Assembly (NCBI RefSeq): GCF_003667505.1 | Contig: NZ_RCVJ01000153.1 | Span: forward strand, 1 to 64,000 | Source: Micromonospora sp. BL4 | Lineage (GTDB): Bacteria; Actinomycetota; Actinomycetes; Mycobacteriales; Micromonosporaceae | Length of the DNA stretch: 64,000 bases | Direction: 5' to 3' | Part shown: one piece after another, positions 16,226 to 25,829 of the stretch | Layout of the letters: every line of letters starts with the position of its first letter | Numbering within the stretch: position 1 is the first letter of the stretch | Translations under genes and position numbers: made by a program | Notes under the pieces: model-generated | The model's database searches: none | What the model saw: the letters and a program-made list of their open reading frames with translations, nothing else | Told to the model about the DNA's origin: nothing

Positions 16226-18130
16226 ATGTCCAACGACGTAACGAGTACCGACGGCGGGGCCTCGACGGCTCCGCCGACACGACGACGGCGGGCGCTCTGG
16301 GTCGCCGGCGTGGCCGGGCTGACCGGCGTGGTCGGCCTAGCAGCCCTCGGCGGCCTGGCCGCCCGGGACGACAAGCCCGACCCCGCCCGCGTGTCCGACG
16401 CGCAGGCGCCGACCAACCGGCAGAACGTCAGCGACGCCGGTGGCGAGAACGCCGACGACGCCAAGGAGAACAGCGGCCAGGACCCGGGTGACGAGTGGAG
16501 CGGCGGCGACTGGAGCGGCTTCGACGACCAGGGCAACGACGGCAAGGACGGCAAGGACGACGACAAGCGCGACGACAAGGACCGCAACAAGCAGGTCCCC
16601 TGTGACACCGACAAGCTGATCCAGGCGATCGTCTTCGCCAACAGCAAGGACGGCGGTGTGCTGGAGCTGGCCAAGGGCTGCACCTACAACCTGACCCGCA
16701 ACGACTACGAGGGCAACGGCCTGCCGGTGATCACCGAGCGGATCACCCTCAAGGGCGAGCACACCACCATCGGCCGCGACGCCACCGCCGACTACTTCCG
16801 GATCCTGAACGTCGGCCCCGGCGGGCACCTCACCCTCAAGGGCCTGAGCATCAAGGGCGGCCAGACCCTCGAACGGGCGATGACCATGGATCCGGCGACG
16901 GTCTGGGCGCCGTACTCGCCCTCGGTCCGGGCGACCGCGGCGACCGCGACGGCGGCACCGAAGCCGGGCGCGGCGGCCAAGCCGGCAGCCCCGGCGGCCA
17001 AGCCCGCAGCGGCGGCAGCCAAGCCCGCAGCGGCAGCGGCCAAGCCCGCAGCAGCGGCAGCCAAGCCCGCAGCGGCGGCAGCCAAGCCGGCAGCGGCAGC
17101 GGCCAAGCCGGCAGCGGCGGCAGCCAAGCCCGCAGCCAAGGCGGCCAAGCCGGCGCAGTCGGCGGCGGCCAAGCCCGCGGCGGCGACCGCCAAGCCGGCG
17201 GCCGGTGCGGTAGCCAAGCCGGCGACGGCCGGGCCCGCGGCGGTGCCGCTGGTGGAGGAGCCCGGGTTCAACGACGGCGCCGGGGTGCTGGTGCAGCCCG
17301 GTGGCCGGGCGGACATCCTGGACAGCGAGCTGCTGTACAACCAGTCCGGCGGCAACGGCGGCGGGCTGGCGAACTTCGGCACCGCCCGGCTCATCAAGAC
17401 CACCGTGGCGCACAACACCGCCTTCTTCTTCGGCGGCGGCATCTTCAACGCCGGCGTACTCGAGGTCAACGAGTCGAAGGTCAAGGACAACAACGCGATC
17501 ATCGGCGGTGGCGGCATCGCCAACGGCGCTGCGGAGATCTTCACCGACGACGTCGACGGCGGCTCGGTCTGGGTCTACAAGAGCGAGGTCTCCGACAACC
17601 GGACGCTCGGCTTCGGCGGCGGCGTCCTGGACGTCGAGGGCACCACGACCCTGCACGAGACGAAGGTCAGCAACAACACCGCGCTGCTCGCCGGTGGTGG
17701 CGTCGCGGTGGCCGACAGCCAGCTCACCCTCAAGCACGCCACGGTGGCCGGGAACAGCACCGCCGGCGTGGGTGGCGGCCTGGCGGTGGCCTTCGACAGC
17801 ACCGCGACCGTGGAGAACAGCTGGATCAAGGACAACACGGCCGGGTTCTTCGGCGCCGGCCTCTTCAACGAGGACAGCGTCACCACCCTGCGCGACAGCG
17901 AGGTCGTGGGCAACCGGGCAGTCGGTCCGCTGGCCCGCGGCGGCGGCATCTTCAACACCAACCGGGGCGAGGTCACGCTCCACCGGACGAAGGTGGCGCA
18001 CAACTTCGCCACTCTCCCGCCCGGGGGCATCTTCAACAACCTCGGCAGCACCGTGACCCTGGACGACAAGTCCGCGGTCACCGCCAACCGTCCCACCAAC
18101 TGCTTCAACGTTCCGGACTGCTTCGCCTGA
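16226..18130 (+). CDS. secreted right-handed beta-helix protein with Ala-Lys-Pro repeat, paralogue 1
   Basis: 634 residues; ATG behind GGAAGG. Residues about 20-50 form an export signal (RRRRALWVAGVAGLTGVVGL then AALGGLAA). A charged Asp/Lys-rich spacer follows, then a module starting VPCDTDKLIQAIVFANSKDGG. Residues about 245-340 are a low-complexity linker of 7-residue KPAAAAA units (DNA 16970-17225). The rest is repeating GGG-I/V-FN and DNxA-type turns (for example NTAFFFGGGIFNAGVLEV), typical of pectate-lyase-like parallel beta-helices. There is no catalytic signature and no LPxTG or C-terminal membrane anchor, so it is probably a secreted adhesin or wall-associated protein. It is closely related to the following gene. 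Confidence 0.75.
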   Translation: MSNDVTSTDGGASTAPPTRRRRALWVAGVAGLTGVVGLAALGGLAARDDKPDPARVSDAQAPTNRQNVSDAGGENADDAKENSGQDPGDEWSGGDWSGFDDQGNDGKDGKDDDKRDDKDRNKQVPCDTDKLIQAIVFANSKDGGVLELAKGCTYNLTRNDYEGNGLPVITERITLKGEHTTIGRDATADYFRILNVGPGGHLTLKGLSIKGGQTLERAMTMDPATVWAPYSPSVRATAATATAAPKPGAAAKPAAPAAKPAAAAAKPAAAAAKPAAAAAKPAAAAAKPAAAAAKPAAAAAKPAAKAAKPAQSAAAKPAAATAKPAAGAVAKPATAGPAAVPLVEEPGFNDGAGVLVQPGGRADILDSELLYNQSGGNGGGLANFGTARLIKTTVAHNTAFFFGGGIFNAGVLEVNESKVKDNNAIIGGGGIANGAAEIFTDDVDGGSVWVYKSEVSDNRTLGFGGGVLDVEGTTTLHETKVSNNTALLAGGGVAVADSQLTLKHATVAGNSTAGVGGGLAVAFDSTATVENSWIKDNTAGFFGAGLFNEDSVTTLRDSEVVGNRAVGPLARGGGIFNTNRGEVTLHRTKVAHNFATLPPGGIFNNLGSTVTLDDKSAVTANRPTNCFNVPDCFA

Positions 18131-18291
18131 TCGGTGGGGCTGATCCACATAGAGGGTGCGCCCCTCCGAGCCGGTGACGGCGCGGAGGGGCGTACCTGTT
18201 TGGGCAGGTCACGGGGGGCGACGAGCGCCTTGGGTGGGCCTGTGCCCGGGCGGGGCGTCCGGCCCGTCGAGGACGAACACGAACCGAATGT

Positions 18292-18429
18292 GGGCTTCTT
18301 TCGGATAAGCCCGCGAGGCGAGGATCCTTCTCATACGGTGTTTTTGGGAGCTACAACCGATTTGTAGCAGGGGACGCCCGCCTGAGGGCGGCGACCCTGT
18401 CTGGTACGAGGAGAGGGCAGAGAGCTCCG
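18292..18429 (+). promoter_or_regulatory. conserved 5' leader of beta-helix gene 2
   Basis: Counterpart of the leader at 16086-16225. GGGCTT (18292-18297) pairs with AAGCCC (18307-18312) around a 9-nt loop. TTCTCATACGGTG recurs (TACGGT at 18334). GCTACAA-CCGAT-TTGTAGC (18350-18368) is a perfect 7-bp stem, 61 nt before the ATG. Compensatory or wobble-tolerant differences in both stems between the copies suggest the pairing itself is conserved. Confidence 0.55.
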
Positions 18430-20082
18430 ATGTCCAACTACCTAACGAACAACGAAGCCTCCGGGCAGGCGTCGGCCAAGCGCCGCCGCAAGCTCTGGCT
18501 CGCCAGTGGCGTAGCCGGATTGACGGGCGTGATCAGTCTCGCGGCGGTGGGCGTCGCGGGCAGCGCCGGCGCGGTCGGCGGCCTGAACTGGAACACCGCA
18601 CAGGTCAGCAAGGACGGCGACCAGCGCGGTGACGAGGGTCGCGAGTGGGACAAGGACAAGAACCGGGACGACAAGGACCGGGACAAGGACAAGGACCACG
18701 AGCGCGGGAAGGAGGTGCCCTGCGACACCGACAAGCTGATTCAGGCGATCGTCTTCGCCAACAGCAAGCACGGCGGTGTGCTGGAGCTGGCCAAGGGCTG
18801 CACCTACAACCTGACCCGCAACGACTACGAGGGCAACGGCCTGCCGATCATCACCGAGCGGATCACCCTCAAGGGCGAGCACACGACGATCGCACGGGAG
18901 GCCACGGCCGACTACTTCCGGATCCTCAACGTCGGCAGCGGTGGGCACCTCACGATCAAGGGCCTGACCATCAAGGGCGGCCAGACGCTCGAACTGTTCA
19001 ACAGCGTCCAGCCGGCAGACGTCTGGGCGTCCTACTCGGACTCCGAGGCGATCGCCGCGCAGGTGAAGGCGGGCGTTCCGCTGAACCAGGCGCTCGCCAC
19101 CCGCCAGGCCAACCCGAAGGCGGGCCTGAAGGCGGCGCCGAAGGTCACGCCCAAGGCCGCCCCGGCCGCTCAGAACGGCGTCGTCACGCCGCTCGTCGAG
19201 GAGCCGGACGCGAACGACGGCGCCGGCATCCTGGTCCAGCCGGGCGGCACCGCCGAGATCCTGGAGTCCGAGGTCGTCCTCAACCAGGCGGGCGGCAACG
19301 GAGGTGGCGTGGCCAACTTCGGCACCACGAAGATCTGGCACAGCACCATCGCCCGCAACACCGCCTTCTTCTTCGGTGGCGGCGTCTTCAACGCCGGCCT
19401 GCTCAAGGTCGAGGAGTCGAAGATCAAGGACAACACCGCCATCATCGGCGGTGGCGGCATCTCGAACGGCGCCGCGGAGATCTTCACCGATGACGTCGAC
19501 GGCGGGACCGTCGAGCTGAAGAAGAGCGAGATCAGCGACAACGAGACGCTGGGCTTCGGCGGTGGCCTCCTCGACATCGAGGGCAACACCACCGCGTACG
19601 GGACCAAGTTCGTCTCGAACACCGCGGTCCTCGCCGGTGGCGGCATCGCCGCGGCCGAGAGCCAGATGAACCTGCACGACGTCACGGTGGAGAAGAACAG
19701 CACCGCCGGTGTCGGTGGTGGTCTGGCCATCGCCTTCGACAGCGCGGTCACCGTCGAGAAGAGCTCCATCAAGGACAACACCGCCGGCTTCTTCGGCGGC
19801 GGCGTCTTCAACGCGGACAGCGTCCTCACGCTGCGCGACAGTGAGGTCGTCGGCAACCGGGCCATCGGGCCGATCGGGGTCGGCGGCGGCATCTTCAACA
19901 TCTTCGGCGAGGTCAACCTGTCGAAGACGAAGGTCGCCCACAACTTCTCCACCTTCGCTCCGGGCGGTGTGTTCAGCTTCTTCGGCGAGGTGAACGTGGA
20001 CAACAAGTCCGCCATCACCGCGAACCGTCCGACGAACTGCCTGGCCATCCCGGGCGGCACCATCGAGAACTGCTTCGCCTGA
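18430..20082 (+). CDS. secreted right-handed beta-helix protein, paralogue 2
   Basis: 550 residues; ATG behind GGAGAGGG. It has the same order as paralogue 1: signal segment (RRRKLWLASGVAGLTGVISL), a very charged D/K/R spacer (DKDKNRDDKDRDKDKD), the VPCDTDKLIQAIVFANSKHG module, a short linker and the beta-helix. It lacks the long KPAAAAA block, which is replaced by about 45 residues of mixed Ala/Lys/Pro sequence. The helix domain is nearly co-linear with paralogue 1 (shared NTAFFFGGG, EIFTDDVDGG, DSEVVGNRA, ITANRPTNC). The last Cys pair near NCLAIPGGTIENCFA resembles paralogue 1's NCFNVPDCFA. Recent tandem duplication with linker divergence is the simplest history. Confidence 0.75.
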   Translation: MSNYLTNNEASGQASAKRRRKLWLASGVAGLTGVISLAAVGVAGSAGAVGGLNWNTAQVSKDGDQRGDEGREWDKDKNRDDKDRDKDKDHERGKEVPCDTDKLIQAIVFANSKHGGVLELAKGCTYNLTRNDYEGNGLPIITERITLKGEHTTIAREATADYFRILNVGSGGHLTIKGLTIKGGQTLELFNSVQPADVWASYSDSEAIAAQVKAGVPLNQALATRQANPKAGLKAAPKVTPKAAPAAQNGVVTPLVEEPDANDGAGILVQPGGTAEILESEVVLNQAGGNGGGVANFGTTKIWHSTIARNTAFFFGGGVFNAGLLKVEESKIKDNTAIIGGGGISNGAAEIFTDDVDGGTVELKKSEISDNETLGFGGGLLDIEGNTTAYGTKFVSNTAVLAGGGIAAAESQMNLHDVTVEKNSTAGVGGGLAIAFDSAVTVEKSSIKDNTAGFFGGGVFNADSVLTLRDSEVVGNRAIGPIGVGGGIFNIFGEVNLSKTKVAHNFSTFAPGGVFSFFGEVNVDNKSAITANRPTNCLAIPGGTIENCFA

Positions 20083-20137
20083 TCACCCTCGGGTGACGTG
20101 CGGCCGGTGACGGCGGCACGACGGCCAGCAGACAGGG

Positions 20138-20174
20138 ACCGGCCCCCTTCCGCACGACGCGGAAGGGGGCCGGT
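20138..20174. terminator. bidirectional terminator hairpin
   Basis: Perfect 16-bp stem (ACCGGCCCCCTTCCGC and complement) with loop ACGAC, between the convergent beta-helix and pullulanase genes. It lies 55 nt after the beta-helix stop and 15 nt from the pullulanase stop. Confidence 0.85.
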
Positions 20175-20189
20175 TCACGTCGTGACCGG

Positions 20190-23100
20190 CTACCTCTGCA
20201 CGAAGACCGCCACGCTGCGCGCCGGCACGGTGAACGTGCCGGCCGCCCGGTCGAACGAGGCCGTCCGCAGCAGCTGGTCGGCCGAGTTCACCAGCACCGG
20301 GTGCAGTGCCACGTCCGCGCCGCGCAGTCCGGTCAGCGTCTGCTTCGCCACTTCCGGCGTGCTGTTGAAGACGACGGTGACCGACTTCCACGTCCCGCCC
20401 AGCCCCCGGGCGTCCAGGGTCATCGTCAGCACGCCCGGTGTCTCCTGCGCCCCGGACAGCGGGAACGCCACCCGCTTCTGCACCTGCTCGGCGGTGCTCA
20501 GCCCGAACACCGGCGAGGACGCCCGGATGCGCAGCAGCTCGGCGTACCGGGCGTCGGCGGTGTTGACCGCCGTGCAGTCCGGCACCAGCGCCGGGTCGGC
20601 CAGCAGCGGCTTCGCGTACGGCCACTTGTCCTCGTTGTCCTGCACCGGCGGCAGGCCGGCGCCGAACCCGTTGCCGTCCGCGCAGCCCCAACGGATCTGG
20701 TTGAACCAGTCACCGGAGTTGTACGAGTTGCGGTCCAGCGACTTCGACCGCAGCCGCTCGGTGCCGGCGGTGACGAACCCGCTGCCCTGACCCAGCACCA
20801 CCGTGCCCAGCGCCAGCACCTGCATCCGGGCGCGGTCCACGGCAGCGGTGGCCTGCGGCAGCTTGTACGCCAGCGCGTCGTACAGGATCTCGTTGTCGTG
20901 CGCGTCGACGTAGGTGACCGCCTCGCCGGGCGCGGCGGTGTAGCCGGCCGGCGAGCCGTTGTAGTCCACCTGCGCGCCGGTGACCTGCCGCCCGGCGGAG
21001 TCGGTGAACCGGTACCCGCGCAGGTTGCCGGTGAGCCCCACCTTGATCAGGTCGTGGGCGTGCAGCAGCCGCGCCTTCTGCTCCGCCGGTGACCCGTTGA
21101 CCGGGTCACCGTTGGGGTCGGTGTAGAGCCCGGAGGCGAAGCCCTGCGCCCGAGGGTTCGCGTCGAACGGCCCGCCGCCGCGCACCGCGTCGCGCAGCCG
21201 GTCGTTGAAGGTGCCGATACCGGTGCCGGCCATGTTGGCCTGGGTGGCCTGCACGAACCGGGCGTCGTTGGCGACCTCGCCGAAGTTCCAACCCTCGCCG
21301 TAGAGCAGGATCGACCTGCCGTCCACCCCGTCGCCGGCCACGGTCAGCCGGTCCAGCGCCTTGCGCACGGCCAGGATGTTCGCCTTCGGGTGGTGGCCCA
21401 TCAGGTCGAACCGGAAACCGTCCACCTTGTAGTGCCGGGCCCAGGTGACCAGCGAGTCGACGACCAGCTTGCCCATCATGGCGTGCTCCGGCGCCGTGTT
21501 GGCGCAGCAGGTGGAGTTGGCCACCGTGCCGTCCTCCAGCAGCCGCTGGTAGTAGCCCGGCACGATCTGGTCCAGCACCGACTTCTCGTCGACGCCCGCG
21601 GCCGAAGTGTGGTTGTAGACCACGTCCATGACCACCCGCAGGCCGGCGTCGTTCACCCCGGCGACCATCCGCCGGAACTCGGTGGTCCGCGCCGCGCCGA
21701 CCGGGTCGACCGCGTAGCCGCCCTCCGGCACGGTGTAGTGCAGCGGGTCGTAGCCCCAGTTGTAGCCGTCGGCCTCGGCGACCGCCGCCACGCACTTCTG
21801 CTGCTCCTCCGAATCCGGCGGCAGCGCCGCCAGGTCACAGGCCGGCTGACGCTGATCGGCCCGCTTCTCCGGGATCGTCGCGAAGTCGAACGCCGGCAGG
21901 AGGTGCAGGTGGGTGACCCCGGCGTCGCCGAGCGCCCTCAGGTGGGTCATGCCGGCGGTCTTCGGGTCGGTGAAGGCGAGGAACGTCCCCCGCCGCTCAG
22001 CCGGCACGGTGTCGTCGGCGATGGAGAAGTCCCGCACCGACAGTTCGGAGATCTGCGCCTTCGCCGCCGGCACCGGGGCCGGTTTGCGCAGCGTCCGCCA
22101 GCCCGCCGGGGCCAGCGCCGGGTCGTTCAGGTCGACCAGCTGGCTGTGCGTGGAGTCCGCCGCCAGGGCCACCGAGTACGGGTCGGTCACCGATGCGGTG
22201 ACCATCCGCTGCGCCGCCGGCTGCCACGCCCGCACCTGGTACCGGTAGTACTTCCCGGTCCAGGCGCGGCTGCCGCGTACCGACCAGACGCCGGTGCGGT
22301 CGTCGCGGCGCATCGGCACCGTCGTCGGCTGCGCGGTGGGCGAGTCGAACAGTTGCAGCGCCACCGTCCGGGCGGTCGGCGCCCAGAGCGCCAGGCTCGG
22401 CGTGCGGCCGTCAAAGGTCGGCCCGAGGGTGGCGTCGGTGGCCCGGGAGTAGACGTCGTCGAGCACGCCGGGAATCTGCACGCCGGTGGCGGCGAGCAGG
22501 CCGCCCTCGGCGTCGCGTTCGGTGACGAGCACCTGCCCGCGCAGCGCCGCCGGCACCTTGGCCAGGTCGCGTCGGTCCAGCGTGAAGCCGCGGTACGACC
22601 ACAGGTGCGGGAACGCGGTGCGCTGGGCCTCGGTGAGGCCGTTGCGCTGCGCCCGCAGCGGCAGCGTGGTGTACGTCCCGGTCAGCTCCCCGTCGACCAC
22701 CCCGACCCCGCCGGTGGGCGCGGTGACCAGCGCGTACGTCCGACCATCGGTCGGGCCTGCCTGCCAGGCCACGGTGGACCGGTCGATCCAGTGCGCCTTC
22801 TGTTTGCTGATGTCGGTGTCCCGGCCGGCGCCGGTCGCGGTCGAGGGCAGCAGCCGGCCCGGGGTGGCGGCGAGCAACCACACCTCCCGGCCCGCGCTGG
22901 CGAAGTCGAGCCGCTGGTCGTCGGGCAGATCCTTGGTGTCGCCCCGGTGCAGGATGTAGTTCAGCCCGGTCGCCCCGGCCGCCAGCGGCACCCGGAACAC
23001 CGCTCCGAACGCGTCGACGGAGGTCGGCTCGAACGGTGCGGACCACTCGGTCGGGTTGGCGGCGCCGTCCCACAGGTGCAGGCCCCACCCGTCGTAGTTG

Positions 23101-25685
23101 CCGTCGGCCCTCCGGTAGTGGATCACCGCGGTGCCGTCCTCGACCGGCGGATCCGGTTCACCGGTGGCCGCCTGCCGGGTCGGGTGGATCGCCGGGTCGC
23201 CCTGCTTGAGCCAGACCTCCCCGGTCCGGGTGACGTCGATGCTGCGGTCCGCGTCGACGTCCTTCGTGCCGTTCTTGTCGACCACCAGGAAGCTCACCGA
23301 CTTCGCGCCCGGCTTGAGCTTCACCCAGGCGAACCGGCCGTACGAGTCCTCCCCGGAGAACGGCTGGCCCTTCGGCCACTCGGTGACGTACGCCGGGTCG
23401 ATGTCACCCCAGGCGTACAGCCCCCAGTCGTCGTACCCGCCGGCGGGACGCTGGTAGTGCACCACCGCCCACTCCCGCGACGCGCCCTGGGCCGGCGTGC
23501 CCACGATGGCGGCGGACCGGGCGGTCGCGGTGCGGCCCCGCCCGTCGCGGACCACCGCCTTGTACTCCACCGGCGTCCCGCCGGCCAGCCCGGTCAGGTC
23601 GTGCTGCACGGTGTACGGCGCGTGGTCGGCGCTGCCCAGCAGCGTCCACCGGCCGCCGGCGACCCGGGCCGCCACGGTGACGGTGGCCAGCGGGTCCCCG
23701 GTCACCTGGGCAGTGACCGCCGCCCGGGTGGCCAGCGGCGCGCCCGGTGCGGGAGAGGTGATGGTGATGGTCGGTTCGCCGGCGGGCCGCGCCACGGGTG
23801 TGCCGGCCCGCTGCACCACCGCCGACAGCGGCGGCACGGTCAGGGTCAGCTTGCCGTCGGCCCCAGCCTGTCCGGTGGAGCCGCCGCCGTAGATGCCGGT
23901 GAAGGTGGCGCCGGCCGACCAGGTGTCCACGGTGACAGTCTGCGCGGTGTCGGCGTTGTTCACCGCCACCACGTACTCGATGCGGTCGGCCGGGGCGATC
24001 CGGGAGGCGGCGAAGACGCCCGGGCCGTCGGCGGCGTACCGGGTGACCTGCACGCCGTCGCGCAGCGCGGGGTGCGCCTGGCGCAGCCGGCCCAGCTCCG
24101 CGATGGTCCGGTACAGCGGGTGGGTGGGGTCGAACTGGTCACTGGCATGGGTGCGGTCCGTGCCGAGCAAATCGTCGTCGAGGTAGTCGGGAACCTTCGA
24201 GGCGAACATGTCCTGCCGGGCGTCCTTGTCGCCGCCGGGGCCGGTGAAGCCCTGCTCGTCGCCGGAGTAGATCACCGGCTGGCCCCGGGTGAGGAACATC
24301 AACTGGTGCGCGAGCTGGTCCCGGCGCAGGTGGCTGGCCGGGTCGGTGCCTCCGCCGGCGATGAACGAGCCGATCCGGCCCATGTCGTGGTTGCCGAGGA
24401 AGGTGGTGAGCCGGCCCGCGTCGGTGTCCCGGGCGGCGTAGAGGTCGTCGCGGGCGTACACGTCGGCGAGCGCCTTCGCCGAGCCGGCGGCGGCGGTGTA
24501 GCCCCGCGCGGCCTCCTGGAACGCGAAGTCGAGGGTAGCGGGCAGGCCACCCTGCCGGACGTAGCTGGAGCTGATCTCCGGGTCGGCGCTGTACACCTCG
24601 CCGAACATGAAGAAGTCCTTCTTGCCGGCCTTCTCGGCGGCCCGTTCGATGCCCTGGCTGAACTGCGGCCAGAAGTCCATGTTGACGTGCTTGACGGTGT
24701 CCAGCCGGAAGCCGTCGACGCCGGTCGCGCCGATCCAGTCCCCGTACGCCTTGGTCAGCCCCCGCACCACCTCGGGGCGCTCGGTCCACAGGTCGTCGAG
24801 GCCGAAGAAGTCGCCGTACTCGCTGTTCTCGCCGGCGAAGGTGGAGTCGCCCCGGTTGTGGTACATGGTGGCGTCGTTCAACCAGGCCGGGACCTTGACC
24901 GTGGCGTCCTTCGGCTCGGCGAACGTCGGGGTGTACGGGAACGACGTCTGGTTCACCGGTGGGAAGGCGCGCGTGCCGTCGGCGTAGTTGCGGTCCTCGA
25001 ACGCCCGCCCCTGCGCGTCGGTGTACGGCGAGGTCGCCTTGTCCACGTAGGCGTACTTGTCCTCGGCGTACTTGATGACGTCGGCGGTGTGGTTGACGAT
25101 CACGTCGAGGTAGATCTTGATGCCACGCTGGTGGGCGAGCTTGACCAGCCGCTTCATCTCCTCGTTGGTGCCGAAGTGCGGGTCCACCTGGGTGAAGTCG
25201 GTGATCCAGTAGCCGTGGTAGCCGGCCGAGATGTCGTCGCCGGAGCCCTGCACGGGCCGATTCTTGAAGATCGGTGCGAGCCAGATGGCCGTGGTGCCCA
25301 TCCCCTGGATGTAGTCCAGCTTGTCGATGACGCCCTTCAGGTCACCGCCGTGGTAGAAGCCCTTGTCGGTCGGGTCGAGGCCGGTACGCAGCCGGTCACC
25401 GGGCAGGCCACCCCGATCGTTGCGGGGATCGCCGTTGGCGAACCGGTCCGGCAGGACGAAGTAGAACTGCTCGGCGCGGGCGGTGTCGCTGCCCGCCTTC
25501 AGCAGCGCCTCGGCGGTGGGCTCGTCGCGCCACTGGACGGCGCCGGTGACAGCGAGGGCGTCGGTGTCGGACGGGCGGGGGTCCGCGGCGGCGGGACGCA
25601 CCGCGACCGGACTGCCGACGAGGGTGAGGGTGAGCAGGGAGACGAGGGCGAGCAGGGCGGTGCGCGGTGTCGGCGGGGGTTTCAT
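20190..25685 (-). CDS. secreted bifunctional alpha-amylase/type I pullulanase
   Basis: 1,831 residues from ATG 25685 with AGGAAGG upstream; signal peptide residues 1-34. First GH13 domain, about 55-490: YFVLPDRFANGD and the four conserved regions DVIVNH, GFRLDTVKH (nucleophile Asp), FGEVYS (acid Glu) and FLGNHD. Then a beta-rich C-domain and an Ig-like segment (PTITITSPAPGAPL). Two pullulanase-associated starch-binding modules follow (VHYQRPAGGYDDWGLYAWGD; IHYRRADGNYDGWGLHLWDG). A CBM48-like segment (LALWAPTARTVALQLFD) comes next. The second GH13 has the YNWGYDP pullulanase signature with DVVYNHT, GFRFDLMGHHP, YGEGWNFGE and VDAHDNE. One chain could cut both alpha-1,4 and alpha-1,6 links in starch or pullulan. 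Both active sites look intact. Confidence 0.93.
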   Translation of the reverse strand: MKPPPTPRTALLALVSLLTLTLVGSPVAVRPAAADPRPSDTDALAVTGAVQWRDEPTAEALLKAGSDTARAEQFYFVLPDRFANGDPRNDRGGLPGDRLRTGLDPTDKGFYHGGDLKGVIDKLDYIQGMGTTAIWLAPIFKNRPVQGSGDDISAGYHGYWITDFTQVDPHFGTNEEMKRLVKLAHQRGIKIYLDVIVNHTADVIKYAEDKYAYVDKATSPYTDAQGRAFEDRNYADGTRAFPPVNQTSFPYTPTFAEPKDATVKVPAWLNDATMYHNRGDSTFAGENSEYGDFFGLDDLWTERPEVVRGLTKAYGDWIGATGVDGFRLDTVKHVNMDFWPQFSQGIERAAEKAGKKDFFMFGEVYSADPEISSSYVRQGGLPATLDFAFQEAARGYTAAAGSAKALADVYARDDLYAARDTDAGRLTTFLGNHDMGRIGSFIAGGGTDPASHLRRDQLAHQLMFLTRGQPVIYSGDEQGFTGPGGDKDARQDMFASKVPDYLDDDLLGTDRTHASDQFDPTHPLYRTIAELGRLRQAHPALRDGVQVTRYAADGPGVFAASRIAPADRIEYVVAVNNADTAQTVTVDTWSAGATFTGIYGGGSTGQAGADGKLTLTVPPLSAVVQRAGTPVARPAGEPTITITSPAPGAPLATRAAVTAQVTGDPLATVTVAARVAGGRWTLLGSADHAPYTVQHDLTGLAGGTPVEYKAVVRDGRGRTATARSAAIVGTPAQGASREWAVVHYQRPAGGYDDWGLYAWGDIDPAYVTEWPKGQPFSGEDSYGRFAWVKLKPGAKSVSFLVVDKNGTKDVDADRSIDVTRTGEVWLKQGDPAIHPTRQAATGEPDPPVEDGTAVIHYRRADGNYDGWGLHLWDGAANPTEWSAPFEPTSVDAFGAVFRVPLAAGATGLNYILHRGDTKDLPDDQRLDFASAGREVWLLAATPGRLLPSTATGAGRDTDISKQKAHWIDRSTVAWQAGPTDGRTYALVTAPTGGVGVVDGELTGTYTTLPLRAQRNGLTEAQRTAFPHLWSYRGFTLDRRDLAKVPAALRGQVLVTERDAEGGLLAATGVQIPGVLDDVYSRATDATLGPTFDGRTPSLALWAPTARTVALQLFDSPTAQPTTVPMRRDDRTGVWSVRGSRAWTGKYYRYQVRAWQPAAQRMVTASVTDPYSVALAADSTHSQLVDLNDPALAPAGWRTLRKPAPVPAAKAQISELSVRDFSIADDTVPAERRGTFLAFTDPKTAGMTHLRALGDAGVTHLHLLPAFDFATIPEKRADQRQPACDLAALPPDSEEQQKCVAAVAEADGYNWGYDPLHYTVPEGGYAVDPVGAARTTEFRRMVAGVNDAGLRVVMDVVYNHTSAAGVDEKSVLDQIVPGYYQRLLEDGTVANSTCCANTAPEHAMMGKLVVDSLVTWARHYKVDGFRFDLMGHHPKANILAVRKALDRLTVAGDGVDGRSILLYGEGWNFGEVANDARFVQATQANMAGTGIGTFNDRLRDAVRGGGPFDANPRAQGFASGLYTDPNGDPVNGSPAEQKARLLHAHDLIKVGLTGNLRGYRFTDSAGRQVTGAQVDYNGSPAGYTAAPGEAVTYVDAHDNEILYDALAYKLPQATAAVDRARMQVLALGTVVLGQGSGFVTAGTERLRSKSLDRNSYNSGDWFNQIRWGCADGNGFGAGLPPVQDNEDKWPYAKPLLADPALVPDCTAVNTADARYAELLRIRASSPVFGLSTAEQVQKRVAFPLSGAQETPGVLTMTLDARGLGGTWKSVTVVFNSTPEVAKQTLTGLRGADVALHPVLVNSADQLLRTASFDRAAGTFTVPARSVAVFVQR

Positions 25686-25739
25686 CGACGGCCTTCCTCT
25701 GGTCGTGATTGGCCGCACGCTAACCCTTGCCGAAACAAT

Positions 25740-25756
25740 CTGCAATACCTTGCAAA
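25740..25756 (-). promoter_or_regulatory. TTGCA-type repeat upstream of the amylase/pullulanase gene
   Basis: On the minus strand TTGCAAGGTATTGCAG carries two TTGCA(A/G) half-sites 10 bp apart, 55-71 nt before the start codon. TTGCA/CTTGCA repeats are known in actinobacterial amylase promoters under LacI-type (MalR-like) control. Assignment here is by resemblance only. Confidence 0.4.
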
Positions 25757-25829
25757 CAAAGTCGTAACAGAGCAGCCAGCTTGCGGAAGCGCGGCACACC
25801 AACCGTGCGTCCATCCACGACGGCCCAGG

